Source: Setaria digitata (Eukaryota > Nematoda > Chromadorea > Rhabditida > Setariidae). Taken from it: DNA of 51,398 nt. Where the stretch lies: contig RCAB01000441.1 of the NCBI GenBank assembly GCA_003640385.1, positions 1-51,398 of the forward strand, read 5' to 3'. Below the pieces are notes generated by a model. The model ran no database searches, was not told the DNA's origin, and worked only from the letters and a program-made list of their open reading frames with translations. Positions 1 through 9,897 of the stretch are shown here, piece by piece. The first letter of the stretch is position 1. The number at the start of each line of letters is the position of its first letter. The translations under genes and the position numbers were made by a program.

Positions 1-881
1 AAAAAAAAAAAAAATTGAGAATGAATTACTAAGTAGTGAAAATTGAAATTTCGGATACAAACTTCTCATTCGCTCCTTTTCACCTGCGTTAAATGAATCC
101 TGATTTCACCTTAAAAATCACATCTGCCATTTCTAAAATGATGTGCATAACTATGAAAATTTTGGAATGATTTAACAGAGTTCAATTTACCTCAACTTTA
201 TAATTTCTGAAAGTGTATGTTGCTAATTTTGAAAATGAAACGCAATTATATTTTTCATTTGAATAACAAGCCGAATTTTTTTTATGCTACTAGGTATCTA
301 CATTTGCTTAAGTTTTCTTACTTATGACATCATACATTTTTAGTTCACTGAAAAATCTAAGCGCAGATAAAGTATTAAGACAGAGATTCGGCTAAAAAAT
401 ATTTTTATCTTTAAAAGTTCTCTTAAAAGTTATAATTCAAAGATGTTTGGGCAAATTCCAGTTCACATTCTAAGTTAGTTGGAAAAAGGCATGAATTAAG
501 GAAATCTCACTTCAATAGCATATATTGGCCATTGAAAAGCAATTATCTATTTTTATTGGATAGATTACTATAATTTTTGCAAATACACTGATGGGATGCT
601 GCCATAAAAATAAAACGAGAAAAAACAACAACAACAAGGATTATTCAAGGAGTTAGCCTAACGATTCTTTTCTCAGTTAATTTTATTCCGAGTTAATAAT
701 CAATAAAAATTAAATTAGGCAATAATTTTTGTGCTACAACTACATACTTTTTCAATTCATTCTTTTACAAAAAGATACAAATAAATATATCTAAATATTT
801 CACCTTATCACTGATTTGATCCCTATCACTGACCCAATGAAGCGTAGAAATTAGACATTCCAATCTGCTTCCAAACTGCAA
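1..881. other. Non-coding AT-rich DNA, nothing recognised
   Basis: Opens with a poly-A run. No reading frame with splice signals or recognisable protein similarity was found on either strand. It may be intergenic, or intron or 3' flank of the weak minus-strand exons at 882-1425. Confidence 0.5.
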
Positions 882-1425
882 CTATCTTTTCATACGTATT
901 ATACGATATGTTTTTGCTGAAACCTAAGAAAAAACTAATCATACCTTTCCATCTACCAAATTAACACTTTTTACTTCTCAAAAGTCAGTAAATCTGAATA
1001 TCTCTCAAAGACCAATCAATCCAAAGAATTTTATCTCATTTCAATCATTTAACACTTCTTCTTTCCAAAACTATGTATACGCTCTCAACTAACGATTTTT
1101 GAAAATCTCCATTAGAGGTCAATGAATCCTCAAAAGTCTCCATCAGAGGTCAGTGAATCCTCAAAAGTCTCCATCAGAGGTCAATGGATCCTCAAAAGTC
1201 TCCATCAGAGGTCAGTGAATCCTCAAAAGTCTCCATCAGAGGTCAATGAATCAAGATGCCTCCCATCAGTTTTCCCTAAATGATTAAAACTTCAATGTAC
1301 TTACTGAGTTGACGATCAATAAAGGATTTCCAGAAATTTCTTGCTAAAATGCACGTACCAACCTGTTTGCGTGTCTGCTCGGAATGGCTTAACTCACCTC
1401 GTCACCGCCATTATATGGCAGTTCA
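882..1425 (-). CDS. Possible exons of an unidentified minus-strand gene (low confidence)
   Basis: Three short minus-strand segments have good splice signals and compatible phases. Exon 1425-1398 follows TTCACAG, precedes GTGAGT and reads ELPYNGGDE. Exon 1343-1305 follows TTTTAG, precedes GTAAGT and reads QEISGNPLLIVNS. Exon 923-882 follows TTTCTTAG and reads VSAKTYRIIRMKR then stop. The intron between the first two is only 54 bp, near the nematode minimum. A competing reading in another frame links a segment at about 1589-1548 to the same exons and stops at a TGA inside 1343-1305, so the frame is not settled. No family is recognised and the 5' end is not found. The gene would be divergent from the RING gene starting at 1933. 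Confidence 0.25.
1106..1252. repeat. 31-bp minisatellite, about 4.7 copies
   Basis: Five head-to-tail units begin at 1106, 1137, 1168, 1199 and 1230; the last is truncated after about 23 bases. Units differ by single substitutions (for example CATTAG/CATCAG and TCAATG/TCAGTG). Because 31 is not a multiple of 3 the frame rotates and every frame contains stops, so the array is not coding. Confidence 0.9.
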
Positions 1426-1932
1426 CTGTGAATTTATCCTTTATCGAAGTTTATACTTTTCAATTACTTTCGATCTTGCACGTTTTTTACTAAATTTCAC
1501 GTCATTTATGCGGTAAAATTTTCCTTTTGATTCATACAGGTTTTGAGATTTTGATGAGATTGAAGAAATTTAGCTTTCGCTGAAGAAATGTTAAATTTTT
1601 CTAGATAAGTTTAATTTTGTGATAATGAAATCTCGCGGTGTTTAAGAGATACCTGGCCGGAATGTGCAGTGATAACTTGAATTTCTCTCTTTTTTTTTTT
1701 GTTTTTGTTTTAATTACATGGGAGAGGATTATTGTTAGGCAGCGAAGTGCGTAAACAATTTAATTGTTTTTCATACTAATGTTGTTATCAGTGATTGAAA
1801 TTTTGTGATTGGAAAAAGGAAAAAATTGAATTTTAATGGTAATTGCAGAATAATATTTTATTATCACTGGAAATTACTTAATTAAAAAAAGATGTTTAAC
1901 TACAAAAGAGTTATTTTAAATTTCTCCTAAGG
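1426..1932. other. 5' flank of the RING gene, no defined signals
   Basis: AT-rich stretch containing a poly-T run near 1688. It would serve as the upstream region of the gene at 1933 and, if the weak minus-strand exons are real, as a shared divergent region. No clear TATA box or trans-splice acceptor was fixed immediately before the ATG. Confidence 0.3.
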
Positions 1933-3622
1933 ATGGGTGACTGGATTCACTGCAATGTATGCATTCGTATGCCATCACAAGGTAACGAACAGTTTCCTTT
2001 TTATTTCACATCATGTGGTCATATCATTTGTGGCAAGTGCTACGAGACTGGTTAGTTTCTTCTCTTTAGTGCAATGGAACCTTACCAGTTTCTCGTAATT
2101 ATTCGATGATTTCGATATAGAACAGAGGAATTTATTTGACAGGAATATAAACATTTGATCAGTTTCTCTCGATTTTTCTAATAATCTGACTGTTTTCAGG
2201 TCCACAAGATCAGTGTGTCCGATGTAATAAGCGTGCCAATGCAGTGAAAATTAATCGAAATCTTCGAACTGATTTGCAGATGTTTTTTCGAAATCCGAAA
2301 GAGTTGCTCGAGCAATATATCAAAAATTTGAATGCTGTTTTGGATTTCCAAAGTGGCCATCGCCAACACTTGCAGAGGGCTAGGCAGGAACAAGTAAGTT
2401 TTTCAGATAAATAAATGTTAGACATGGAAATAATGTGTCCAGTGAAACTACTAACAAATGAAGAATTTCAAAGTATTGTTCGTAATTGATTGCTTATATT
2501 ATAGCAGAAGAAAGCGATGAAATACGTAATATCGGCACAGCTCGTAATGAAGCAAAAAACTGAGAGAGAAAGGTTTGTTGAATAATTGTTTTGTCCACTA
2601 AACATAAATATGCATTTTATCAGAAGTTTGTGATGATTTTCAGGAAAATTTTAGCTGAAAAAGATTCGCTGATAAGAGAAATTGAAAAGCTGCGACATCA
2701 TGCTCAAAAATTGGAACAGATGTATGTATACTTTTCATTATTACTATACATGTCCTTTAGTTTCTGCTTTATTTCGGATAAAGACCGGAACTTCTTGATA
2801 TCTAAAATTTGACTTTCGAACTTACATTAAATTGAATACAGAATCTTTATATGTCATATCTTCTGCTACCCAATTTTTGCAAAACTATCACTTTTTTCAG
2901 GTTGGCCACCAGTTCCGTTGCACGTAATAATTTACAAAGTCCTCACTCAGCTGGAAGAACTAGTAAATTTATCTATTTTTGTTAGTCGAACGCCTAATTC
3001 AAACTGTGAGATTGATGAAATCCTCAATTGTAAGACTAGAAAATCTTGAAAAGATTAAAATTTTCTTGCCTTTTTTTGTTTGTCTGGCTGCATTGGTGGA
3101 GAACAAAGGTATGGTGCGAAAAAAGAAAGAAAAAAAAAAACCATTTTTCAAAATGATTTAGGGCGATATTGAAACTTATTTCCAGCACGATCTAGTGTAG
3201 CTTCAACAGAAAGAAGCGGTGGATGTTCTTCAGGACGTTTTGCTACTAGTACTCCCATCAGCGACTGCCTAGAAACGGTACCTCCGAAACATTTCTGCCG
3301 CTAAAGTGGATTTGTTCTAGATATTTTTTTTAAAAAACTCTCGAACTTTAATGATTCTTCCTCTTTAGCTAAAGTTAGTAAATGGCACATCATAATGAAT
3401 CTCTTACTGAAATTACTGAATGGTACTCATTTATTACGTGTTCTATTTTATTACGGATGTAAATTTTAGAACGGATTCAAGTTGGCAGGTGGTAATCGTT
3501 CGCTCAGCCGTGTAGCTGCCGCTTTTTCTCACAGTGGAATAGAGCCAAGTCCTATCGCTCTGTCTTCAGCTGCCTTTACAACACCTGATATACTAGGGTT
3601 GAGGAAGAATACAGAAAAGTAA
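1933..3622 (+). CDS. RNF212/ZHP-3-family RING protein (meiotic crossover E3 ligase)
   Basis: Seven exons join with matching phases: 1933-2050, 2200-2393, 2505-2572, 2644-2721, 2901-2962, 3186-3277 and 3470-3622, giving 254 residues. The N-terminus (MGDWIHCNVC) starts directly with a RING: C7-x2-C10-x17-C28-x-H30-x2-C33-x2-C36-x8-C45-x2-C48. It is followed by a FRNPKELLEQY-type segment and a long charged helix (about residues 65-150) expected to form a coiled coil, then a Ser/Thr-rich tail. This order matches RNF212 and the nematode ZHP proteins, SUMO/ubiquitin E3-like factors that localise to the synaptonemal complex and designate crossovers. Which ZHP paralogue it is cannot be told here; the tail looks shorter than that of C. 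elegans ZHP-3. If the GTACCT donor at 3278 is not used, exon 6 reads on to a stop at 3302-3304. The last exon contains GTAAGC at 3619, overlapping the stop codon, so extension by alternative splicing is possible. AATAAA occurs at 3874-3879. Confidence 0.82.
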
Positions 3623-4827
3623 GCTGCTTCAGCGGCTCTGTAAGTCAGTCCACAATAGTCACGGAAGTAAAGTGAGTTCCTATAATGCTTGGGGCAGGAA
3701 AATAATCATGTGAAGATTGTCTTTTAGTTACCTAGCTTATATCCGCAATAACGATTGAGCGATTTCTACAGAAGAAATCATTTTTAGATCCGATAACAAC
3801 TGGTTGAACGGAGGCGTAACAAACCCGAATCACATATTTTCGTAAACTGAGTGTTTCAACTCTAATCTTCTTCAATAAAGCAATATTAACTGGTAAATAT
3901 TTTGAGCTATAAGTGCGTGAGCTGCAATTTTTGCATCCCATTATTTATTTAGTTGTTGTTTTGTAAGTTATACGAAAAGAGTCCATAATATTGATAAGCT
4001 GACTAGTATTTTACAAACATGCATAACTTACAATCTTATATTCTTTTTTATAGCAGCTATTCATATAATCTTTTCATGATAATTGCATACTTCTGAATCT
4101 TTACACTCTGTACAATGATAGTTGTTATTTTAAAATCCTGACCCTTGTTATTTTTATTTTTGCGGATAATTAGGATTTCAGAAGTATTTTGGTTGTAATA
4201 GAAAAGGAATAATCTTGTATTGCATATATGTTTCATTGTTGCTTCCTTTTTTTTCAATAATTTTTCTGGTAATAATTAGTTGTTGCTGATTACTGATTTC
4301 TTAGCAAGGAATAGATAGATAATTATTGACTTAAGTGCTTTCTATTCCAACATTTAACTTCTGAAGAAAGTGAAGAGAAAGAAAAGCTTTGCTTTATCTA
4401 GGAATTTCAAATCAGTGATGAAAAAGTTCCAATTGCAGTACCATAAATTTAGTAAAATGCATTGCTGGTTACATGTTCAAATATTATTATAATTGAGCGA
4501 CAGTCATTTTCAGTAGTTATTTTCTTTTATATTTTCATTGAATAAAATTTTCGCAGTAAATGATATATAGCTAGCAAGAAAAAGTGATGTGATGTGGAAA
4601 TAAAGAGGAAACTCAGTTGTATGAGTTAGAATTGTAAATTTAATCCAGGAAACAAGAGTTTTCTTAGTATGAAATCTGCGTTACTAGTTACTTTTCATTC
4701 GCAGCATATCAATATTTGTTAAAAGAGAAGAACAGCAGTAAAAACAAAGAATTTAGTTTGCTAAAAAGACTGCGATAAAAAGATAAGCTGAAAAAAAAAA
4801 CTGTGTTGAAAAGATTTTTAACTTATT

Positions 4828-4899
4828 TTAAATGCCTTGGGACGTCTGTCTCAAAACTGCAATAGCTCCTTTCTTGTTCTCTGCTGGATCAATTTTGCC
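4828..4899 (-). CDS. Possible terminal exon of an unidentified minus-strand gene
   Basis: On the minus strand a TTTTTTATAG acceptor is followed by a 24-codon phase-0 frame that begins GKIDPAENKKGAIAVL and ends TSQGI then TAA. Composition is protein-like and unlike the surrounding AT-rich DNA. No upstream partner exon with matching phase was found on the minus strand up to about 5400, so it may be an orphan exon, a relic or chance. The family is not recognised. Confidence 0.28.
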   Translation of the reverse strand, partial: GKIDPAENKKGAIAVLRQTSQGI

Positions 4900-5428
4900 C
4901 TATAAAAAATTTGTATCAAAATTTATGTTCAAAATATTCTCAATCAATACTTCCTTTTTATGAAAAAGAGCAATATTTTACGCTTATGGTCAGTGATTTT
5001 TAAAATTTAAATTTGATAGACATGACATATCTTCGATGAGCAATTGAAAACTTTTAAAAATATTAAATCGGTTATTTTAAAACAACAATTCTTTTTTCAT
5101 GTAATCGGAAATGGTTTCAAAGCTTAACAATTTCTGAGACAGAAAATAAAAAATTTGCCTATTTAAAGCAGCCGGTCAATTTCTTTGTAAAACCATTGAA
5201 ATTTAAACAATAACCGATATAAAAATCAATCATTAATGTGATCAATTTCATTGTCATTATCAAATTCTTGACAGATATAATTTCCGAGCTTTTACATTTA
5301 TTATAGCTCCTAATCAGTAAATTTCACGTAATGATTCGTTCTGAAGTTAGCTTTCATTCAAAGTTCTTCTTCATGCTAAAATTTAGGCCTTTCCTAGGCT
5401 CTATAAAAAGTTGTAAAACTTGACGAGA

Positions 5429-5572
5429 ACTTTAAATTTCATTCAAAAAAAAAAACAATCCTGAAAATACTATTCAAAGAAGAATTTATGCCATTTATTC
5501 ANGACTTTAAATTTCATTGAAAAAAAACAATCCTGAAAATACTATTCAAAGAAGAATTTATGCCATTTATTC
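5429..5572. repeat. Near-identical duplication flanking a single N (assembly join)
   Basis: About 72 bp ending at 5501 is repeated from 5503 with one substitution and a shorter A-run. The copies are separated only by the N at 5502. The pattern recurs at five other N positions and is best read as two contig ends that were not merged. Confidence 0.85.
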
Positions 5573-5822
5573 ATTTTCTCCCGAAAAATTCATAGCAGAA
5601 ATATTGCGAAAAAATTTAACACAATACTAAGCCTAAGCGTAAGCCTTTTTTTTTTACCAGGCCTAAGGTAATAAATCATTAACCCATCGAATAACATTCT
5701 TATTCTAAGCTAATAATGGAAAGCAATTTGTTATTTACCAATAAGCTAACTTTGCTAAAATAGCAAATTAAAAAATGAATTAATTAATTTTTTCCTCTTT
5801 TCTTTTTTTTTTTTTTTCGAAG

Positions 5823-7647
5823 GAATCAACTTTACCAGATTGGCAATGTGAAAAATGCAATTTATATTCACCACAAACATCATCCGCATTGTATCTTTGG
5901 TGTACAAAATGTGAAAAGATAATTTGTGCCTTATGCATCGGTAATTTGTAGTAATATTAAAGACTAAACTAACTTAATGAGCTAGATTCGATAGATAGAT
6001 AGATAGAAGTTGGAGGTTTTTTTTTTTTAATTAATAATAATTGAAATATATTTTTGATACAGCTAAGAATTACTCTGTCATAAGAACTTTTTTTTTCTTG
6101 AAAATTTCTTACTCCTTTTTTTTTTTTTTTTTGAAAAATAAATTTTCGACAAAAATGATTTAACATGAATTATATTATAGGTGATTGTAATAATGAGACT
6201 CATTTATGGATGCCAGCAAGTGAAATTATTTATCAGCTGAAGACAGGCATTATTTATGCAAATGCTGAAATGGCTAAGGTAATTAATTAATTTTATTGAT
6301 GAATTTTTTTTTTTTTTCTAAACCTTCAAAAATCCGTCGTTTAAATGAACATTTAAAAATTCCATTTTTAAATTAATTTCATTTCTAATTTTAGTCCGTA
6401 GGAAGTATGAAAAGTACCGGCAAAGATACAATGCGTTCAATTCTTGGACTCATTCAAACTCTGACACAGCTTAAGAAACAGTGTGAGGTTGGGTTAGTTC
6501 AAAAAGATAATTTCTTTATCATTTGACGTTAGCAAACGATTAGATTTTCTATTATTTAACAAATTAAATTAAATTTAAGCATATTAAAACGACTTAAAAG
6601 TAAGGAAACGTGAGGAATTTTGAAACTGCCAGTAAAGCAAGCAATAATGAATCTCTCGAGTTGTGAAGCGAATAACTTCTATGAAAATTTAACATTTGAG
6701 AGATTGAATTATTTGAAAAATCAGAAAAATTTCACTATTGGTTTACATATTTTTAAAATATCTAAAATTTTCATCCCTATAAACAAATATGCAATTTTTG
6801 ATTGTTGAGATGACCGATAATTTTTAATTGCATAGAGAAACATTAAAATGTGAATCAATTTGTCATTATTTGCTATTTCAAAAGTGTTCAGAGTATAATT
6901 AAATTATCTAATTAATTAAGGGTGTTACGGAAGTAATCAAAGTGCTATCAGATACATTAAATGAACGACAGAATGCTTCGGAAATACGTCGTACGGAAAC
7001 AGACGAGCACTTACCGTTTACGTCAATTTTCGTACGAAAATTACGAGCGGAAATTGAAGATAATAAAAATTTGGCGCAGGAAGCATCCGCCATGACAATA
7101 ATATTCAATGATCTCATTAAACAATGTTTGCAAAATCTCTCTCATTTATTTACTATATTTGATCATTTTATTCTATTTGATCATACAGTCAATCAATATT
7201 TCCTATCCTTCAGCATTGTATGCAGCAAAAAATTATTTTTTGATGATTTTGTTATCAATTCTAGCAGATAATATCTGCAAAGATGCTCGAATTTTGATGA
7301 ATTCATTTTTGCTTGAAAAGAAACTTGCCGTTGAAGTAAAAAAGGAAGGAGATGGAGAAGTTGACGATGATACGATCAGTCAGAAGTCGAACGTTAATGC
7401 ATTTGGTGATAATATGATTGATGATGATGAATATAACATTACAGTTCGTGAAGCTAAACGTGATATTGTACAGCAAGACGATCGTACAGAGGTAATTTAA
7501 TCATTTGTAGTTTGCGGTACATATAATTAGAATCAAATAGAATTAGCAAATCATTTTCAGGGTTCTGGAAAAACCGGTATACCGGATGAATCGGACACAA
7601 TAGCATCAGTGGATATTGCTACAATGAAAATGACAAACACTGACTGA
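5823..7647 (+). CDS. B-box-like zinc-binding, helical protein (5' end missing)
   Basis: Exons 5823-5940, 6181-6278, 6395-6487, 6921-7125, 7268-7491 and 7561-7647 join in one frame of about 274 visible residues ending at TGA. The first visible exon carries C-x2-C, C-x2-C, C-x2-C and a further Cys and His (CEKC, CTKC, CALC, then GDC and ETH), resembling a B-box or related treble-clef zinc site. The rest is helix-rich (ILGLIQTLTQLKKQ; VIKVLSDTLNERQN) and ends in an acidic DDDE-containing tail. This suggests a TRIM-like or B-box-only scaffold, but no RING or C-terminal TRIM domain is visible. The first visible exon has no in-frame ATG and an unusual TTCGAAG acceptor, so at least one upstream exon is missing. 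The 7125/7268 junction is inferred from phase: 7126-7267 is also open in another frame, and TAGCAG offers a NAGNAG choice adding one codon. Confidence 0.6.
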
Positions 7648-8338
7648 ATTAAAATGAAATTTTTAACTGTGATCTAACAAACATGCTATTGATTTATATC
7701 GAAAGTTAGTTTAAAAAAAAAAAAAAAACCCATCTAAGTTTATTAAAAATGATATAATTTTATTTAAAACAAATTATTGTTTCTTTCAGTATTGTTCTTT
7801 TTTTGTTCTCATTCGAGAATATACTGAGATATCGCGGAATTTGATCATCTTCAAGCGAATTGTGGAAGCAGAAACGAGTAATCCAGTATATCTGGAATTA
7901 GTAATCAAGTGTGCTTAGATTAGTCAAGTCTCTGAAACAAGTAATTAAGTTTGTACAGAACGATTAATCAAGTGTGTCTAGAGCAATTGCTGAAGTGCGT
8001 CTAAAACTGAGTAGTCATATTAGAGGAAAGGATTTGAAAATCGTTGCATTTTTATAATTAACAAAAACCATTCAATCTAATATGAATAAAAAATCGTACT
8101 AACACAACTGAAAAACTGAAATGTAACATAACAAATAATTTTTTTGTAATTTCAAAAATGAAAAAAAAAAAAAAAAAAAAGAAAATGCAGTAAAAATTTT
8201 TGCACGAAGCGTATTAATTTAGAATTTTCTATTTTAAATGAAATAATTAAATAAATTTTCGAATGAATTTGGATAAAAGAGTGTAATTAGAATGAAGTGT
8301 CAAAAATTTGCATACATAATTGTAAATACAAATTTAAG
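7648..8338. other. Intergenic region with a degenerate repeat
   Basis: 3' flank of the B-box-like gene. No coding signal was seen. It contains the degenerate array at 7877-8013 and poly-A runs near 7713 and 8160. Confidence 0.45.
7877..8013. repeat. Degenerate tandem repeat, unit about 22 bp
   Basis: Six diverged units start at about 7877, 7900, 7922, 7940, 7963 and 7985. The core resembles AGTAATCAAGTGTGTCTAGA with unit lengths of 18-25 bp. Divergence between units suggests an old minisatellite. The AAGT core could be a binding motif, but nothing else supports that. Confidence 0.65.
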
Positions 8339-8989
8339 CCTGATTCAGTTATTAATTATGCCCCAAAAGATGAGCTGTTTCAATCAGAACTTCATTTCGA
8401 TTACACCGTAATGATGCCGAATCCACCGGCTAAATAGCAATCAGTAATCCGGTTCGAGCTACCGGACAACAAAATATGCAGCGTGGAACTGTATATGTAA
8501 CGAATGTGGTGCAGGACAAGCAAAACTGGTTGTTCTTGTATGCGGCCGACTTTCGCTGAGATGATCCATGGCCAACAGTCGGCAAAATCAGTCCAGGCTC
8601 TTAATTGGTATCATCAGTTTGGTTCAATTTTCAATTGTTTGAAAGTAAATTAACACGCTACCAAACGAGAATCCGAATCAGTACATTGGCACTGTGGTAA
8701 CAATTCAGTTGTGCGCCGTATCTGGAATGATGGTGACAAAATAGCAGCATATTTCGGTTGGGATGGACATGAATATCGCAAAAATATCGGCTCAATTCAG
8801 GTTTTCTTTGAATTTCCGGAACAAATACGTGGCTTCGATTATGCGTGGAAGCTGTTTAAAGAAGCAGCTCAAATTGGCGTCAAGGAATGGATTCCGGTAC
8901 ACGTGAACCATCATAAGGGGAACATTTCTCCTGCCGTACTGATTATCGATGGCAAAGAGATTGTTGGGAAAATAAGCGTTAAATGTTAA
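8339..8989 (+). pseudogene. Intronless degraded ORF, family not recognised
   Basis: One frame stays protein-like for 217 codons but is broken by in-frame stops at 8435, 8498 and 8651. Its last intact stretch (8711-8989 and a little upstream) reads VRRIWNDGDKIAAYFGWDGH and continues for about 90 residues to a TAA. Around 8480-8562 an alternative frame (MQRGTVYVTNVVQDKQNW) looks more protein-like, suggesting compensating frameshifts. There are no splice sites at the breaks and base composition is less AT-rich than the surroundings. This fits a processed pseudogene or a decayed laterally acquired fragment (filarial genomes carry Wolbachia-derived pieces). I do not recognise the protein, so its origin is open. 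Confidence 0.5.
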
Positions 8990-9001
8990 AGAAACAAATT
9001 G

Positions 9002-9216
9002 ATGCATAAAAATTACATTCATTTGTTTCTTCGCAAACTTAACAACCAAGATTCACACTTTTCCAAGAGGTACCAGAAGTATGAAATTTGGTCGGTAAGT
9101 TCTCACTTTCAAGTTTCATACTCCTAATAAACTTCTCATTTTAAATTCTAGCAGAATAATTTCAGGTTAATATCCGTAGTAGACGTGCCACTATTGACTA
9201 TAGTGATAGCGAGGAA
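9002..9216 (+). CDS. Putative two-exon fragment ending in an acidic motif
   Basis: After the stop at 8989 the same frame is open from an ATG at 9002 to 9094, where GTAAGT begins a 71-bp intron ending TTTCAG at 9165. Exon 9166-9216 then reads VNIRSRRATIDYSDSEE and is followed by another consensus donor, GTAAGTAT. The basic-then-acidic RSRR...DYSDSEE string looks like real protein, as in many nuclear factors. A second frame across the same junction (MKFG from 9081, then LISVVDVPLL) is also open, so the frame is uncertain. No further exon was found before 16.6 kb. It could be a small gene start, a relic attached to the pseudogene, or a distant 5' exon of the next gene. Confidence 0.35.
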
Positions 9217-9738
9217 GTAAGTATACGTTGGTCCCGTGATATATACTACATTTTGTGCTATTTGCAAAAGCTAGCATAGACTGAAATACGATCTCTAACC
9301 TCAACTTTACACACTCATCCTGCTGCTATCTTGCGCTTGAAAAAGTTCTTTTCAAATTAGTGTAATTTAGTTGTATTAAAAAAAAAAAAAAGAAAAGAGC
9401 AATCTAATATTTCATTATCCAGACATCAATTCTCATCCGTGCATACTTCTTCCAATTAGAACTGTGATTTCACGAACAAAACTTTTTGAAGCAAATTTCC
9501 AGCAACTGAATTGCTAAAATGTGTTGTAATTACTTTTTTTTTGTTTTTTTTTTTAAACTAAGTTTTAGAAGATTTTGTTTTTTTTTTTTAAGATGATTTC
9601 AATAATTTAGACAGGAGATTTTTCGTTAAAATTTAGTAAAATATGAATTTTTTTTTTTTAATAAATAAAAATTAGAATGCAAAGTTTAAATTATTTGCTC
9701 ACTTGGAAACAGAACAATAGTTCGTAATTCATAGATTT

Positions 9739-9897
9739 GATAAGGATTTAAATTAATTTATTTTGTAATTTTTATAAATAGTAAAGCAGAATAACAATAT
9801 TGATAAAAAAAAAAAAAAAAACNAAGGATTTAAATTAATTTATTTTGTAATTTTTACAAATAGTAAAGCAGAATAACAATATTGATAAAAAAAAACG
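9739..9897. repeat. Near-identical duplication flanking the N at 9823 (assembly join)
   Basis: The segment beginning AAGGATTTAAATTAATTTA and ending ATTGATAAAAA occurs on both sides of the N with one substitution and different A-run lengths. Same pattern as at the other N positions. Confidence 0.85.

Larger units (their letters stand above)
3623..5822. other. Intergenic region or 5' introns of the next gene
   Basis: About 2.2 kb between the RING gene and the first recognised exon of the B-box-like gene. The missing first exon(s) of that gene should lie here, but no convincing ATG-containing exon ending in phase 0 was found. It contains a candidate minus-strand terminal exon (4828-4899) and an assembly duplication around the N at 5502. 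Confidence 0.4.

Noticed and set aside
6942..7271. Open frame continuing to 7271 past the B-box-like exon
   Set aside because: After 7125 the translation becomes Phe/Ile-rich, while a different frame from 7268 is clearly coding; an intron 7126-7267 explains both.
8449..8460. GGTTCGAGCTACC, resembling a tRNA B box
   Set aside because: It does not fit GGTTCGANTCC and there is no A box, acceptor stem or cloverleaf around it; it lies inside the degraded ORF.
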